From contig NZ_CP029426.2 in assembly GCF_002266435.3 (NCBI RefSeq), positions 6,788,001 through 6,852,000 of the forward strand: 64,000 bases of DNA. Reading direction: 5' to 3'. This document shows positions 25,682-34,184 of the stretch, one piece after another. The notes beneath the pieces were generated by a model that was not told the origin of the DNA, searched no databases, and was given only the letters and a program-made list of their open reading frames with translations. This DNA is from Bradyrhizobium amphicarpaeae (lineage in GTDB: Bacteria; Pseudomonadota; Alphaproteobacteria; Rhizobiales; Xanthobacteraceae). Positions within the stretch are counted from its first letter, which is position 1; each line of letters begins with the position of its first letter. A program made the position numbers and the translations under genes.

Positions 25682-26293
25682 ATGCGGAACGTCATCGCCA
25701 TCAACGCCCAGGCCAGCCAGAGCATCATCGCCGCTCAGGCGACTTCGGACGATATGCTTCTCGAAAGCATTGCCGACGGCAACCGGACGTCGATGCACAT
25801 CCTTTATTGCCGGCACAATGTGCGGGTGTACCGCTTCATCCTGCGCATCGTGCGTGACGCCACCGCGGCCGAAGACCTCGTCAGCCAGGTGTTCCTGGAC
25901 GTGTGGCGGACCGCCGGCCAGTTCCAGGGCCGCTCGCAGGTTTCGACCTGGCTGCTGTCGATCGCCCGTTTCAAGGCGCTGACCGCGATGCGCCAGCGCC
26001 GCTTCGAGGACATCGACCAGGAGGACGTGCGCCAGATTCCCGATGGCTCCGATACGCCGGAGACCTCGCTCGACCGCAGCGACACCAGCGCCATCCTGCG
26101 CGCCTGCGTGCAGAAGCTGTCGCCCGCGCATCGCGAGATCATCACCCTCGTCTACTACCACGAGAAGTCGGTGGAGGAGGTCGGCCAGATCATCGGCATC
26201 CCCCAGAGCACGGTGAAGACGCGGATGTTCTACGCCCGCAAGCAGCTGGCCGAATTGCTTAAAGGCGCCGGCGTCGAGCGCTTCGCCGCCTAA
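25682..26293 (+). CDS. ECF-type RNA polymerase sigma factor
   Basis: A 203-residue sigma-70 family protein with regions 2 and 4 only. Region 2 spans about residues 33-100 (YCRHNVRVYRFILRIVRD, AEDLVSQVFLDVWR) and region 4 about 135-190 (LSPAHREIITLVYYHEKSVEEV, then the IPQSTVKTRMFYARKQL helix-turn-helix). GGGGAG lies 9 bp before the ATG. No anti-sigma gene is next to it, unlike most ECF genes. Two inverted repeats lie upstream and a strong terminator about 165 bp downstream. Target genes are unknown. Confidence 0.9.
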   Translation: MRNVIAINAQASQSIIAAQATSDDMLLESIADGNRTSMHILYCRHNVRVYRFILRIVRDATAAEDLVSQVFLDVWRTAGQFQGRSQVSTWLLSIARFKALTAMRQRRFEDIDQEDVRQIPDGSDTPETSLDRSDTSAILRACVQKLSPAHREIITLVYYHEKSVEEVGQIIGIPQSTVKTRMFYARKQLAELLKGAGVERFAA

Positions 26294-26360
26294 GGCGAAT
26301 CAATTTAGAGGGATAGGGTCGCCGCTCTGGCCCTCTCCCCGGACACGGAAGTGTTACCGC

Positions 26361-26498
26361 CGACGAAACAATTGAAACAAACCACAACATCAGGCGGAAA
26401 AACTTCTCCCCTATAAAGCTCACATACGGTTTTGCTTAAACCTCCCAAGGACCTCCAACGACCCGGACGATGCCCCCGTCCGGGTCGTTTTGTATTTG
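26361..26498 (+). ncRNA. Candidate small RNA or long structured 3' UTR after the ECF gene
   Basis: No reading frame fits between the sigma factor stop codon and the terminator at 26457-26498, yet the stretch is AT-richer than its surroundings and starts with CGACGAAACAATT, identical to 25553-25565 upstream of the sigma gene. If that word is a promoter element, a transcript of roughly 100 nt ending at the terminator is expected; otherwise this is the 3' UTR of the sigma mRNA. Weakly supported as an independent gene. Confidence 0.3.
26457..26498 (+). terminator. Strong Rho-independent terminator
   Basis: AACGACCCGGACG and CGTCCGGGTCGTT form a perfect 13-bp stem around the 7-nt loop ATGCCCC, followed by TTGTATTT. 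It is the best intrinsic terminator in the window and ends either the sigma factor transcript or a short independent RNA. Confidence 0.85.
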
Positions 26499-26527
26499 GG
26501 GCCCGAGGTGGCCGCCGCAGGCTCCCG

Positions 26528-26653
26528 CCTCTCCCGCTTGCGGGAGAGGCCGACGCGTAGCGGCGGGTGAGGGTTCTCTCCTCTGGGGGAGTATCCCGTT
26601 GTGGAAGCACCCTCTCCCCAACCCTCCCCCGCAGGCGGGGGAGGGAGCGCACC
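26528..26653. repeat. Palindromic repeat, family B (copy 3)
   Basis: Same ends as 13741-13873. It lies between the terminator at 26498 and the ccdA-like gene. The gap 26294-26757 therefore holds the RNA candidate, the terminator, this repeat and about 100 bp of probable promoter. Confidence 0.88.
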
Positions 26654-26757
26654 GTCTCCGTGACCCGAGCGCCGCTTCCGTCACGAACGTGTGACGCCGC
26701 GTAACGACTGGCGCCTCGTGTCCGAACCAACCTCGTGACCTTCATCACGAGTGCCCC

Positions 26758-27456
26758 ATGCTCGAACTTGTATTCGCTCTCCTCGCCGGCATCCTCACCA
26801 TCGCCGCGCCCTGCACGCTGCCGATGTTGCCGATCCTGCTCGGCGCCTCGATCGGGCGCGCGGGACATTTGCGGCCGGCGATGATTGCGCTCGGCTTCGT
26901 GCTGTCCTTCTCCGCGACCGCCCTGCTGCTCGGCGCGATCACGCGGCTCTTCGATTTCGATCCGAACGTGCTGCGCGAGGCGGCTGCGATCCTGCTGCTC
27001 GGCTTCGGCCTGTTGATGCTGTGGCCGGCGCCGTTCGAATGGCTGTCGATCCGGCTCAACGGCTGGCTTGATCTCGGCAATTCCAGCGCCACCCAGCGTG
27101 AGGGCGCGCTTGGCGGGCTGATTCTCGGCACCACGCTGGGCCTGGTCTGGACGCCCTGCGCCGGTCCGGTGCTCGGCTCGATCCTGACGCTGGTTGCGAC
27201 CTCGAAGAATCTGGCCTGGGCCGGCACGCTACTGATCGCCTACGCGATCGGCGCGGCGATCCCGATGCTTGCGATCGCCTATGGCGGACAGGCCGCGACC
27301 ACGCGGGTGCGCAGCCTCGCGCGGATCTCGCCACGGCTTCAGCAGGGCTTCGGCGTGGTCGTGATCGCGTTCGCGGTCGCCGCCTATTTTCAATACGACA
27401 CGCTGATCGTGGCGTGGCTCACCGGCTTCTACCCCACCGGCCAGATCGGCCTGTGA
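26758..27456 (+). CDS. CcdA/DsbD-like transmembrane thiol transporter
   Basis: A 232-residue membrane protein with about six hydrophobic segments. Two conserved cysteine motifs, AAPCTLPMLP (near residue 20) and WTPCAGPVLGS (near residue 138), are those of the CcdA/DsbD family, which moves reducing power from cytoplasmic thioredoxin to periplasmic proteins. The next gene (33 bp later) encodes a secreted thioredoxin-like protein, the expected electron acceptor. Together they resemble a split DipZ. Work on the oxidase or cytochromes encoded just downstream is plausible but inferred. Confidence 0.88.
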   Translation: MLELVFALLAGILTIAAPCTLPMLPILLGASIGRAGHLRPAMIALGFVLSFSATALLLGAITRLFDFDPNVLREAAAILLLGFGLLMLWPAPFEWLSIRLNGWLDLGNSSATQREGALGGLILGTTLGLVWTPCAGPVLGSILTLVATSKNLAWAGTLLIAYAIGAAIPMLAIAYGGQAATTRVRSLARISPRLQQGFGVVVIAFAVAAYFQYDTLIVAWLTGFYPTGQIGL

Positions 27457-27488
27457 ACAATCTGCAACTCGAACCGGAGGACTCGTTC

Positions 27489-28052
27489 ATGACCATCAAA
27501 CTGCTCGCCGTCTCAGCCGCGCTCGTCGGCCTCGCCGTGACCGGCGCCGTCATCCCCGGCTTCTGCGACGAGGCCACGCCCGCCGCACCGATCCAGGTCG
27601 CCGCCGCAAGCCAGCAGACCGCGCCTGATTTCGCCGGCATCAACAATTGGTTCAACTCGAAGCCGCTGAGCCTGGCCGACCTTCGCGGCAAGGTCGTGCT
27701 GGTCGATTTCTGGACCTATGGCTGCGTCAACTGCGTCAACACGCTGCCTCATGTCACCGATCTCTACGCCAAGTACCGGAACAAGGGCCTCGTCGTGGTC
27801 GGCGTCCACACGCCGGAATTCCCGTTCGAGCGGTCGGCCTCCAACGTCCAGGCCGCGCTGAAGCGCCACGGCATCACCTATCCGGTGGCGCAGGACAATG
27901 AGTCCAGGACATGGAACGCCTACAGCAACCGGTACTGGCCGGCGCAATACATCATCGACCAGTCCGGCAAGATCGTGTTCCAGCACGAGGGCGAAGGCGG
28001 CTACGACCAGATCGACCGCACCGTGGCCAAGCTGCTGAACGTCAATAGCTAA
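27489..28052 (+). CDS. Secreted thioredoxin-like (DipZ/TlpA-type) protein
   Basis: A 187-residue protein with an N-terminal signal segment (LLAVSAALVGLAVTGAV) and a thioredoxin fold with the active site YGCVNCVNT (CVNC) near residue 78, followed by VVVGVHTPEFPFE and RYWPAQYIID, typical of the DipZ-associated redoxin group. Start ATG at 27489 has CGGAGG 10 bp upstream. It is likely the periplasmic partner of the preceding CcdA-like protein. Confidence 0.9.
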   Translation: MTIKLLAVSAALVGLAVTGAVIPGFCDEATPAAPIQVAAASQQTAPDFAGINNWFNSKPLSLADLRGKVVLVDFWTYGCVNCVNTLPHVTDLYAKYRNKGLVVVGVHTPEFPFERSASNVQAALKRHGITYPVAQDNESRTWNAYSNRYWPAQYIIDQSGKIVFQHEGEGGYDQIDRTVAKLLNVNS

Positions 28053-28073
28053 ATTCGTGTCATTGGACAAAGA

Positions 28074-28085
28074 GTCCTATAGGAC
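28074..28085. promoter_or_regulatory. 12-bp perfect palindrome upstream of cioA
   Basis: GTCCTATAGGAC, a perfect palindrome, lies 22 bp after the thioredoxin-like gene and 108 bp before the cioA start. Its size suits a dimeric regulator. Nothing else is recognised in 28053-28193. Confidence 0.4.
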
Positions 28086-28193
28086 CCGAGCAGCGCATGA
28101 GTCATCTATGGAGTGGTCGGGCGCAAAGGCTTAGCTGAGCAGCCAGATCGGCGCCCGCATCGCCACGACTTGTCGTGTTGTACGGGAGCGCCG

Positions 28194-29603
28194 ATGCTGT
28201 CGAACCTTGATCCCATCGTGCTGGCACGCGCGCAGTTTGCCTTCACGATGTCGTTCCACATCGTGTTTCCGGCGTTCTCGATCGGGCTCGCAAGTTATCT
28301 CGCGGTGCTGGAAGCGCTCTGGCTGTGGACCGGCCGCGAGGTCTTCATCAATCTGTTTCACTACTGGCTGAAGATCTTCGCGATCGCGTTCGGCATGGGC
28401 GTGGTGTCGGGCATCGTGATGTCCTACCAGTTCGGAACCAACTGGTCGGTGTTCGCCGACAAGACCGGACCGGTGATCGGTCCGTTGATGGCCTACGAAG
28501 TGCTGACCGCGTTCTTCCTCGAGGCCGGCTTCCTCGGCGTCATGCTGTTCGGTCTCGAACGCGTCGGCCCGCGGCTGCACTTCGTCGCGACACTGATGGT
28601 TGCGATCGGAACGCTGATTTCGGCGTTCTGGATCCTCTCCGCCAATTCGTGGATGCAGACGCCGGTTGGCCACGCCGTCAATGCCGACGGCCAGTTCGTC
28701 GTTGTCGACTGGTTCAAGGTGATCTTCAATCCGTCCTTTCCCTACCGGCTCGTGCACATGGTGCTCGCCGCCTATCTGACGACGTCACTCGTGGTCGGCG
28801 CCGTCGGCGCCTATCACCTGCTGCGCGACCCGCATCTTGCCGGCCCACGGGTGATGTTCTCGATGGCGATGTGGATGGCGGCGCTGGTGGCGCCGATCCA
28901 GATCCTGGCCGGCGACCAGCACGGCCTCAACACGCTGGAGCATCAGCCGGCCAAGGTGATGGCGATGGAAGGGCATTACCAGAGCCATCCCGACGGCGCA
29001 CCGCTGGTCCTGTTCGGTCTGCCCAATCAGGCGGCCGGCAGGGTCGACTACGCGATCGAGATCCCGAAACTGTCCTCTCTGATCCTGAAGCATTCGCTGA
29101 ATGCACCGCTCGCAGGCCTCGACACCGTGCCGCGAGAGAACTGGCCGCCGGTACCGATCACGTTCTGGTCGTTCCGCGTCATGATCGCGTTGGGCTTCCT
29201 CATCTTTGGGCTGGGGTTGTTCAGCCTGTGGGCCCGCTGGCGCGGCACCCTGTTCCATTCCCGGCCGCTGCATATCTTCGCGCTGACGATGGGTCCGGCG
29301 GGCTTCATCGCAGTGCTCGCGGGCTGGATCACCACAGAGACCGGCCGGCAGCCTTTTACGGTCTATGGCCTGCTGCGAACCGCAGACGCCGCCTCGCCAC
29401 TGGCCGCGCCCGCAGTCGGCTCGTCATTGCTGGCGTTCGTCGTCGTCTATTTCATCGTGTTCGCGGCGGGCGCCATCTACATTCTGCGCCTGATGGCGGC
29501 CTCGCCTCATCACGGCGAACAGGGTCCACGCGGCGACGTGCCGACACGCGCCGCCGGCATCACCCCCGCCTCGGGCGTGGCGGGACAGGGTGCGCTGTCA
29601 TGA
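28194..29603 (+). CDS. cioA: Cyanide-insensitive quinol oxidase subunit I
   Basis: A 469-residue subunit I of a bd-type quinol oxidase, which reduces O2 to water with quinol. The start MLSNLDPIVLARAQFAFTMS leads into FHIVFPAFSIG with the conserved heme-ligand histidine, and MSYQFGTNWS and FFLEAGFLGVMLFG are family signatures. The short length and short quinol loop are typical of the CioA (cyanide-insensitive) branch rather than long-loop CydA. The ATG at 28194 follows a CGGGAGCG site. The stop codon overlaps the cioB start by 4 bp (ATGA). Confidence 0.92.
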   Translation: MLSNLDPIVLARAQFAFTMSFHIVFPAFSIGLASYLAVLEALWLWTGREVFINLFHYWLKIFAIAFGMGVVSGIVMSYQFGTNWSVFADKTGPVIGPLMAYEVLTAFFLEAGFLGVMLFGLERVGPRLHFVATLMVAIGTLISAFWILSANSWMQTPVGHAVNADGQFVVVDWFKVIFNPSFPYRLVHMVLAAYLTTSLVVGAVGAYHLLRDPHLAGPRVMFSMAMWMAALVAPIQILAGDQHGLNTLEHQPAKVMAMEGHYQSHPDGAPLVLFGLPNQAAGRVDYAIEIPKLSSLILKHSLNAPLAGLDTVPRENWPPVPITFWSFRVMIALGFLIFGLGLFSLWARWRGTLFHSRPLHIFALTMGPAGFIAVLAGWITTETGRQPFTVYGLLRTADAASPLAAPAVGSSLLAFVVVYFIVFAAGAIYILRLMAASPHHGEQGPRGDVPTRAAGITPASGVAGQGALS

Positions 29604-30610
29604 TCGCGGGCATCGACCTGGCCACGCTCTGGGCCTTCATCATCGCCTTCGCGGTATTCGTCTATGTCGTGATGGACGGATTCGATCTCGGCCTCGGCAT
29701 GCTGTTTCCGTTGTTTCCGGCCAAGGCCGACCGCGACGTCATGATGAACAGCGTGGCGCCGGTCTGGGATGGCAACGAGACCTGGCTGGTGCTGGGCGGC
29801 GGCGGCTTGATGGCGGCCTTCCCGCTCGCCTACGCGGTGCTGATGCCCGCGCTCTACACGCCTGTTATCGCGATGCTGATCGGGCTGGTCTTCCGCGGTG
29901 TCGCATTCGAATTCCGCTGGCGCACCACCGCGGCACGAAACCGCTGGGACTTGGCCTTCGCCTTGGGATCGCTGGTGGCGACGCTGGCACAGGGCATTGC
30001 CCTCGGCGCCATCCTGCAAGGCGTCCATGTCGAGGGCCGGCATTATGCCGGCGGCTGGTGGGACTGGCTGTCGCCGTTCAGCCTGCTGACCGGACTCGCC
30101 CTGGTGATCGGCTATTCCCTGCTGGGCGCCACCTGGCTCATCCTGAAGACCGAGGGCGCGTTGCGCGAGAAGGCCTACCGGCTGAGCTGGGGTCTGCTGT
30201 TCGCGATGCTTGCGGCGATCGCACTGGTCAGCATCGCCACGCCGTTTCTCAGCATTCAATACGCGCAGCGCTGGTTCGCCTGGCCGAACGTCGCCTTGGC
30301 CGCGCCGGTGCCGATCGCGGTCGCAGCCGTCACCGCACTCCTGATCCGCAGCCTCGGGCAAAAGCAGGACTCCCGGCCGTTCTTTCTCGCACTGGCCCTG
30401 TTCGCGCTGTCCTATGCCGGGCTGGGTATCAGCATGTATCCTTTCATCGTGCCGCAGAGCATCACGATCTGGCAGGCGGCCGCGCCGCAGAACAGCCAGA
30501 TCTTCATGCTCGTCGGCGTGGCCGGACTGGTGCCTCTCATTCTTGGCTACACCGGCTGGGCCTATTGGGTCTTCCGCGGCAAGGTCCGGGCCGGGAGCGG
30601 TTATCACTGA
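29600..30610 (+). CDS. cioB: Cyanide-insensitive quinol oxidase subunit II
   Basis: A 336-residue subunit II with the family signatures VVMDGFDLGLGMLFP and PVWDGNETWLVLGGGGL near the N-terminus and a C-terminal GISMYPFIVPQSITIWQAA. About eight or nine membrane segments are visible. It overlaps cioA by 4 bp and the following DUF2474 gene by 1 bp, so the three are translationally coupled. Confidence 0.93.
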   Translation: MIAGIDLATLWAFIIAFAVFVYVVMDGFDLGLGMLFPLFPAKADRDVMMNSVAPVWDGNETWLVLGGGGLMAAFPLAYAVLMPALYTPVIAMLIGLVFRGVAFEFRWRTTAARNRWDLAFALGSLVATLAQGIALGAILQGVHVEGRHYAGGWWDWLSPFSLLTGLALVIGYSLLGATWLILKTEGALREKAYRLSWGLLFAMLAAIALVSIATPFLSIQYAQRWFAWPNVALAAPVPIAVAAVTALLIRSLGQKQDSRPFFLALALFALSYAGLGISMYPFIVPQSITIWQAAAPQNSQIFMLVGVAGLVPLILGYTGWAYWVFRGKVRAGSGYH

Positions 30611-30738
30611 TGCCGCACAAAGCAGAGGCAAGGCCGCTGGGGCGACGGCTGATATGGTTTGCCGTTCTCTGGCTCGGCGGCGTGGGCGCCGTCACCGTGA
30701 TTTCCTTCGGTCTCAGGCTGTGGCTTGCGCCGAAATGA
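30610..30738 (+). CDS. DUF2474 family small membrane protein (oxidase-associated)
   Basis: A 42-residue peptide, MPHKAEARPLGRRLIWFAVL onward, with one membrane helix (about residues 14-35). DUF2474 peptides are typically encoded right after cioB and may be the CydX-like small subunit of this oxidase branch. Its ATG overlaps the cioB stop codon (TGATG), which supports a real gene despite its size. Confidence 0.85.
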   Translation: MPHKAEARPLGRRLIWFAVLWLGGVGAVTVISFGLRLWLAPK

Positions 30739-30882
30739 TCTGACACGGCCACCACCCAGAGCGGAACCTCGTTCTCCGCTGCTCAACGCCACCAGGTGAT
30801 CCTGGATGAATCTGGCCTCGAGGCTGCTTGACTCTACGGACCCGTCCGTGGAGTTTCGCGGCATCGAAATCAGCCGCCCGCA

Positions 30883-31857
30883 ATGGACGACGCGACCACC
30901 AGCACCGACATTCGCCTTCGCGAAGGTTCCTCGATCGCGCAGCGGCTGATCGTGGCCGGCTGCGCGGCGGCCGTGGCGCTGTGTTTCACGCCCGGCCTGC
31001 TCACGCACGACATCCTGGAAATCATCATCTCGGTGGTGGCGCTGCTCGTGGGGGCGGGATTCGTCGTCGGCATCATGGTGGCGCCGGCGGTGGTGTGGAT
31101 CATCACGCCGAATGAGATTCTGATCGGGCGGCAAAGTCCGTTCGGCAAGCTCCGCACGCGGATCGTCGCGAAGGACGACGTCACGGCGCTACAGGTTCCC
31201 GGCAGCAAGCGGGTGAAGGCCCGTTTCCAGCTGGTGTTCACGCTGGCTTCCGGGGAACGCCTGACCTCCCCGCCGATCTCCGACGTCACGCATGTTCGCG
31301 ACACCGTGGCCCGGATCGCGGCGCAGTTCGAAGTCCCCAATGTCGAGGATCCCGTCAATCCGCTCGACGCCAGCAATGCCGAGATGCAGCTCGGCGAGCC
31401 GCTGGAGGCGTTTTCCGCACGAGACATCAGGATCGTGTCGCTGATCGCTGTCGCATTGTCCGCTCTTCCCTACGCCTACAAGCTCTGGCGCGGATGGCCG
31501 CCGAGCCATGTCGACATCCTGCTGCTGCCGCTCGGCGTGCTCGCCGCGTTCGCCGTGCACCGCTACGCCAATCTCGTGACCGGCGCTTTCTGGATCATCC
31601 GCGAGAGCGATATCCGCGTCGAACGCCTGTGGGGTGACGGCAGCTTGCGCACCGATCACATCGAAGGGCGCGACGTGAAGACGATCACGGTCGAGCGCCG
31701 CGGACGGTCCGAGGACGAGCACTGCATCGTGGTGATCCGGCTGCACTCCGGGCGACGGTTTCGCAGCCCGCGGATTGGTTCGAGGGTGGAGGCGCGCGCG
31801 GTGGGGACGGAGATCGTGCGGCGGCTGGGGATCGCGGCGGAGAGCAACAAGATCTGA
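30883..31857 (+). CDS. Membrane protein with two hydrophobic-plus-PH-like modules, function unknown
   Basis: A 324-residue protein that I do not recognise by family name. Two similar halves are visible. Residues about 20-65 hold two membrane segments followed by a soluble module (WIITPNEILIGRQSPFGKL, then ALQVPGSKRVKARFQLVFTL). Residues about 180-230 hold two more membrane segments followed by FWIIRESDIRVERLWGDGSL and KTITVERRGRSEDEHCIVVI. The repeated FWII/WIIT-x-E-I strand pattern suggests PH-like (bPH) domains attached to the membrane. It stands alone after the oxidase genes, and 30739-30882 shows no other feature. Confidence 0.6.
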   Translation: MDDATTSTDIRLREGSSIAQRLIVAGCAAAVALCFTPGLLTHDILEIIISVVALLVGAGFVVGIMVAPAVVWIITPNEILIGRQSPFGKLRTRIVAKDDVTALQVPGSKRVKARFQLVFTLASGERLTSPPISDVTHVRDTVARIAAQFEVPNVEDPVNPLDASNAEMQLGEPLEAFSARDIRIVSLIAVALSALPYAYKLWRGWPPSHVDILLLPLGVLAAFAVHRYANLVTGAFWIIRESDIRVERLWGDGSLRTDHIEGRDVKTITVERRGRSEDEHCIVVIRLHSGRRFRSPRIGSRVEARAVGTEIVRRLGIAAESNKI

Positions 31858-31907
31858 TTGGCCAGTGCCAATTATCCAACTTGATCTCACCGCGCACTCG
31901 GTCTGCG

Positions 31908-32033
31908 CCTCTCCCGCTCGCGGGAGAGGTCGCGCCGAAGGCGCGGGTGAGGGTTCTATCCTCTGGGGGTATCCCACTGTGGAGACACCCTTCCTCCCCC
32001 GCAGGCCCCCGCAGGCGGGGGAGGGAGCGCACC
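31908..32033. repeat. Palindromic repeat, family B (copy 4, right arm altered)
   Basis: Same family as 13741-13873, but the right arm reads CCCCCGCAGGCCCCCGCAGG before CGGGGGAGGGAGCGCACC, a small internal duplication, and the middle is shortened. It lies 50 bp after the membrane-protein stop codon. The remaining 32034-32219 is probably the promoter of the L,D-transpeptidase gene. Confidence 0.85.
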
Positions 32034-32219
32034 GAGCCAAGCCGCCACGACCTGTGCTTTTCGCGCCATCCCCTGTTTGTGGCATTGCCCCGGCCCCGTC
32101 AAAAAACCAAAGCATTCTCGTGACATATCAGGGCGGCGCGCCATCAACTTGCCATGAACATGCCCCTCAGGTTTGATGGTTCCGAATGATTTGCGCCGTG
32201 GCAGTGGGGAGAGCTTGAA

Positions 32220-32813
32220 ATGACGGATTTTCGTCGCCTGACCGGGATGTTCGTGGCCGCGATCGGCCTGATCCTGTCCGCACCACAGGCCATCGCGCAG
32301 CAGCCGGACCGCGGCGACGAGCCGGGTCTGGTCGCCGATGACGCCTACCAGCTCGACCCGGAATGGCAGAAGCAGGTGGTCTATTTCCGCACCACCGAGG
32401 CGCCGGGCACGATCATCGTTTCGACCGCCGAGCGGCATCTCTATCTGGTGCAGCCGGGCGGGCGTGCGATCCGCTACGGCATCGGCGTCGGCCGCGACGG
32501 CTTCCAGTGGCAGGGGCTCGTGACCATCACCAACAAGAAGGAATGGCCGGACTGGACGCCGCCGACGGAGATGATCCAGCGCCAGCCCTATCTGCCGCGC
32601 TTCATGGCCGGCGGCCCCGGCAATCCGCTGGGGGCCCGCGCGATGTATCTCGGCACCACCGTCTATCGCATCCATGGCACCAACCGCCCCGACACGATCG
32701 GCACCAAGGTGTCCTCGGGCTGCTTCCGTCTCGTCAACAACGACGTCGCCGATCTCTACGACCGCGTCCCTGTCGGCACCAAGGTCGTCATCCGGCAGAA
32801 GCCGGAACTCTGA
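32220..32813 (+). CDS. L,D-transpeptidase (YkuD domain), exported
   Basis: A 197-residue protein with an N-terminal signal peptide ending near AIAQQ (residue 28). The YkuD catalytic motif is present: HGTN, 11 residues, then SSGCFRLVNNDVADLYDRV, with the cysteine as nucleophile. Such enzymes make 3-3 peptidoglycan cross-links or attach proteins to peptidoglycan. TATLV-type substrate features are not visible. The next gene is 83 bp downstream on the same strand. Confidence 0.93.
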   Translation: MTDFRRLTGMFVAAIGLILSAPQAIAQQPDRGDEPGLVADDAYQLDPEWQKQVVYFRTTEAPGTIIVSTAERHLYLVQPGGRAIRYGIGVGRDGFQWQGLVTITNKKEWPDWTPPTEMIQRQPYLPRFMAGGPGNPLGARAMYLGTTVYRIHGTNRPDTIGTKVSSGCFRLVNNDVADLYDRVPVGTKVVIRQKPEL

Positions 32814-32896
32814 GGTCTCGATCCGGGCATGGTCCGTCGGGCCATGCTCGCCGTGTTCCGTCCCAAATCCTTTTCCCGATTTTTCGAGAGCAAAAC

Positions 32897-33937
32897 ATGA
32901 TGCGCACCTTTCGTGGCGGCCTGCTGATCGGGCTCGCCGTCGCCGTGCTGGTCGCCGTTGTGGCCATCATCTATGAATTCTACGACACCCGCACGCTGAA
33001 GCGCACCGTGCGCCGCGGCGAAGTGCTGTGCGGCGTCAACAAGGGCCTGCCGGGCTTCTCCTACTCCGAGGACAACAAGACCTGGAACGGCTTCGACGTC
33101 GATTTCTGCCGCGCGGTGGCCGCGGCGATCTTCAACGACCCCGGCAAGGCGAAGTTCATCCCGCTCGATGCCAGCGAGCGCTTCAAGGAATTGCAGAGCC
33201 GGAAGGTGGACATCCTCTCGCGCAACTCGACCTGGAGCATGGCGCGCGAGCTCGATTACGATCTCTATTTCCCCGCTGTCGCCTATTACGACGGCGCCGG
33301 CTTCATGCTGCCGCGTTCGCGCAACAAGGAGACTTCGCTGGACCTCGACGGCAGCAAGGTCTGCGTCCAGGCCGGCACCACGACCGCGCTCAACGTCGCC
33401 GACTACTTCCGTGCCAACAACATGAAATATGACGAGGTGAAGTTCGACAAGCTCGACGAGGTCGTGAAGGCCTACGACAGCGGCAAGTGCGACACGCTCT
33501 CCGCCGACGTCTCCCAGCTCTACGCGCTGCGGATCAATCTGGCGAAGCCCGGCGACCACATGATCCTGCCGGACATGATCTCCAAGGAGCCGCTCGCCCC
33601 CGTGGTGCGCCAGCGCGACGACGACTGGATGATGATCGTGAAGTGGACGCTCTATGCGATGATCAACGCCGAGGAGCTCGGCGTCACCTCGGAGAACATC
33701 GACGAGGCGCTGAAGTCGAAGAAGCCGGAAGTGATGCGGCTGGTCGGCACCGAAGGCAATTACGGCGAGCAGCTCGGCCTCACCAAGGACTGGGCCGTCC
33801 GCATCATCCGCCACGTCGGCAATTACGGCGAGATGTACGAGCGCAACATCGGCGAGAAGTCGAAGCTCAAGATCCCGCGCGGCATGAACCAGCTGTGGAA
33901 CGCGGGTGGCGTGCAGTACGCGCCGCCGATGAGGTAG
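32897..33937 (+). CDS. Amino-acid ABC binding protein (AapJ-like) with an uncleaved-looking N-terminal anchor
   Basis: A 346-residue family-3 binding protein. The mature-type core starts LKRTVRRGEVLCGVNKGLPG, very like the general amino acid binding protein AapJ, with FDVDFCRAVAAAIF and a C-terminal IPRGMNQLWNAGGVQYA. The N-terminus (residues 7-25, GLLIGLAVAVLVAVVAIIYE) is a long hydrophobic helix with no obvious signal peptidase site, so the protein may stay tethered to the inner membrane. No AapQMP permease or ATPase genes follow. A longer frame upstream overlaps the transpeptidase gene and is rejected. Confidence 0.88.
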   Translation: MMRTFRGGLLIGLAVAVLVAVVAIIYEFYDTRTLKRTVRRGEVLCGVNKGLPGFSYSEDNKTWNGFDVDFCRAVAAAIFNDPGKAKFIPLDASERFKELQSRKVDILSRNSTWSMARELDYDLYFPAVAYYDGAGFMLPRSRNKETSLDLDGSKVCVQAGTTTALNVADYFRANNMKYDEVKFDKLDEVVKAYDSGKCDTLSADVSQLYALRINLAKPGDHMILPDMISKEPLAPVVRQRDDDWMMIVKWTLYAMINAEELGVTSENIDEALKSKKPEVMRLVGTEGNYGEQLGLTKDWAVRIIRHVGNYGEMYERNIGEKSKLKIPRGMNQLWNAGGVQYAPPMR

Positions 33938-33952
33938 GACGGTCTATCGGCC

Positions 33953-34038
33953 GTCGTTGCGAGCGCAGCGAAGCAATCCAGAATCCCTCCGCGGTGACAG
34001 ACTGGATTGCTTCGTCGCAAGGGCTCCTCGCAATGACG
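33953..34038. repeat. Palindromic repeat, family H
   Basis: GTCGTTGCGAGCGCAGCGAA and the right end GGGCTCCTCGCAATGACGA, with inner arms AAGCAATCCAG and CTGGATTGCTT, form an inverted repeat. It starts 15 bp after the stop codon of the binding-protein gene. Confidence 0.85.
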
Positions 34039-34085
34039 AAGTTGATACAGAGTCGCGCCACACTCTCCGTCGTCATGCCCGCACC

Positions 34086-34162
34086 GTAGCCCGCATGAGC
34101 GAAGCGATATGCGGGGCCGGCCGCGCGACATTCCCGGATGTCGCTTCGCTCATCCGGGCTAC
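34086..34162. repeat. Palindromic repeat, GTAGCCCG family
   Basis: GTAGCCCGCATGAGCGAAGCG at the left pairs with CGCTTCGCTCATCCGGGCTAC at the right, with one or two mismatches. It ends 22 bp before the stop codon of the minus-strand acyl-CoA dehydrogenase, so the gap between the two convergent genes holds two repeats back to back. Confidence 0.87.
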
Positions 34163-34184
34163 AAGCTCTACCCGATGGCCAGCC

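Noticed and set aside
28325..30610. Long open frame that merges with the cioB frame
   Set aside because: The part before 29600 is a shifted reading of cioA; only 29600-30610 is the real subunit II.
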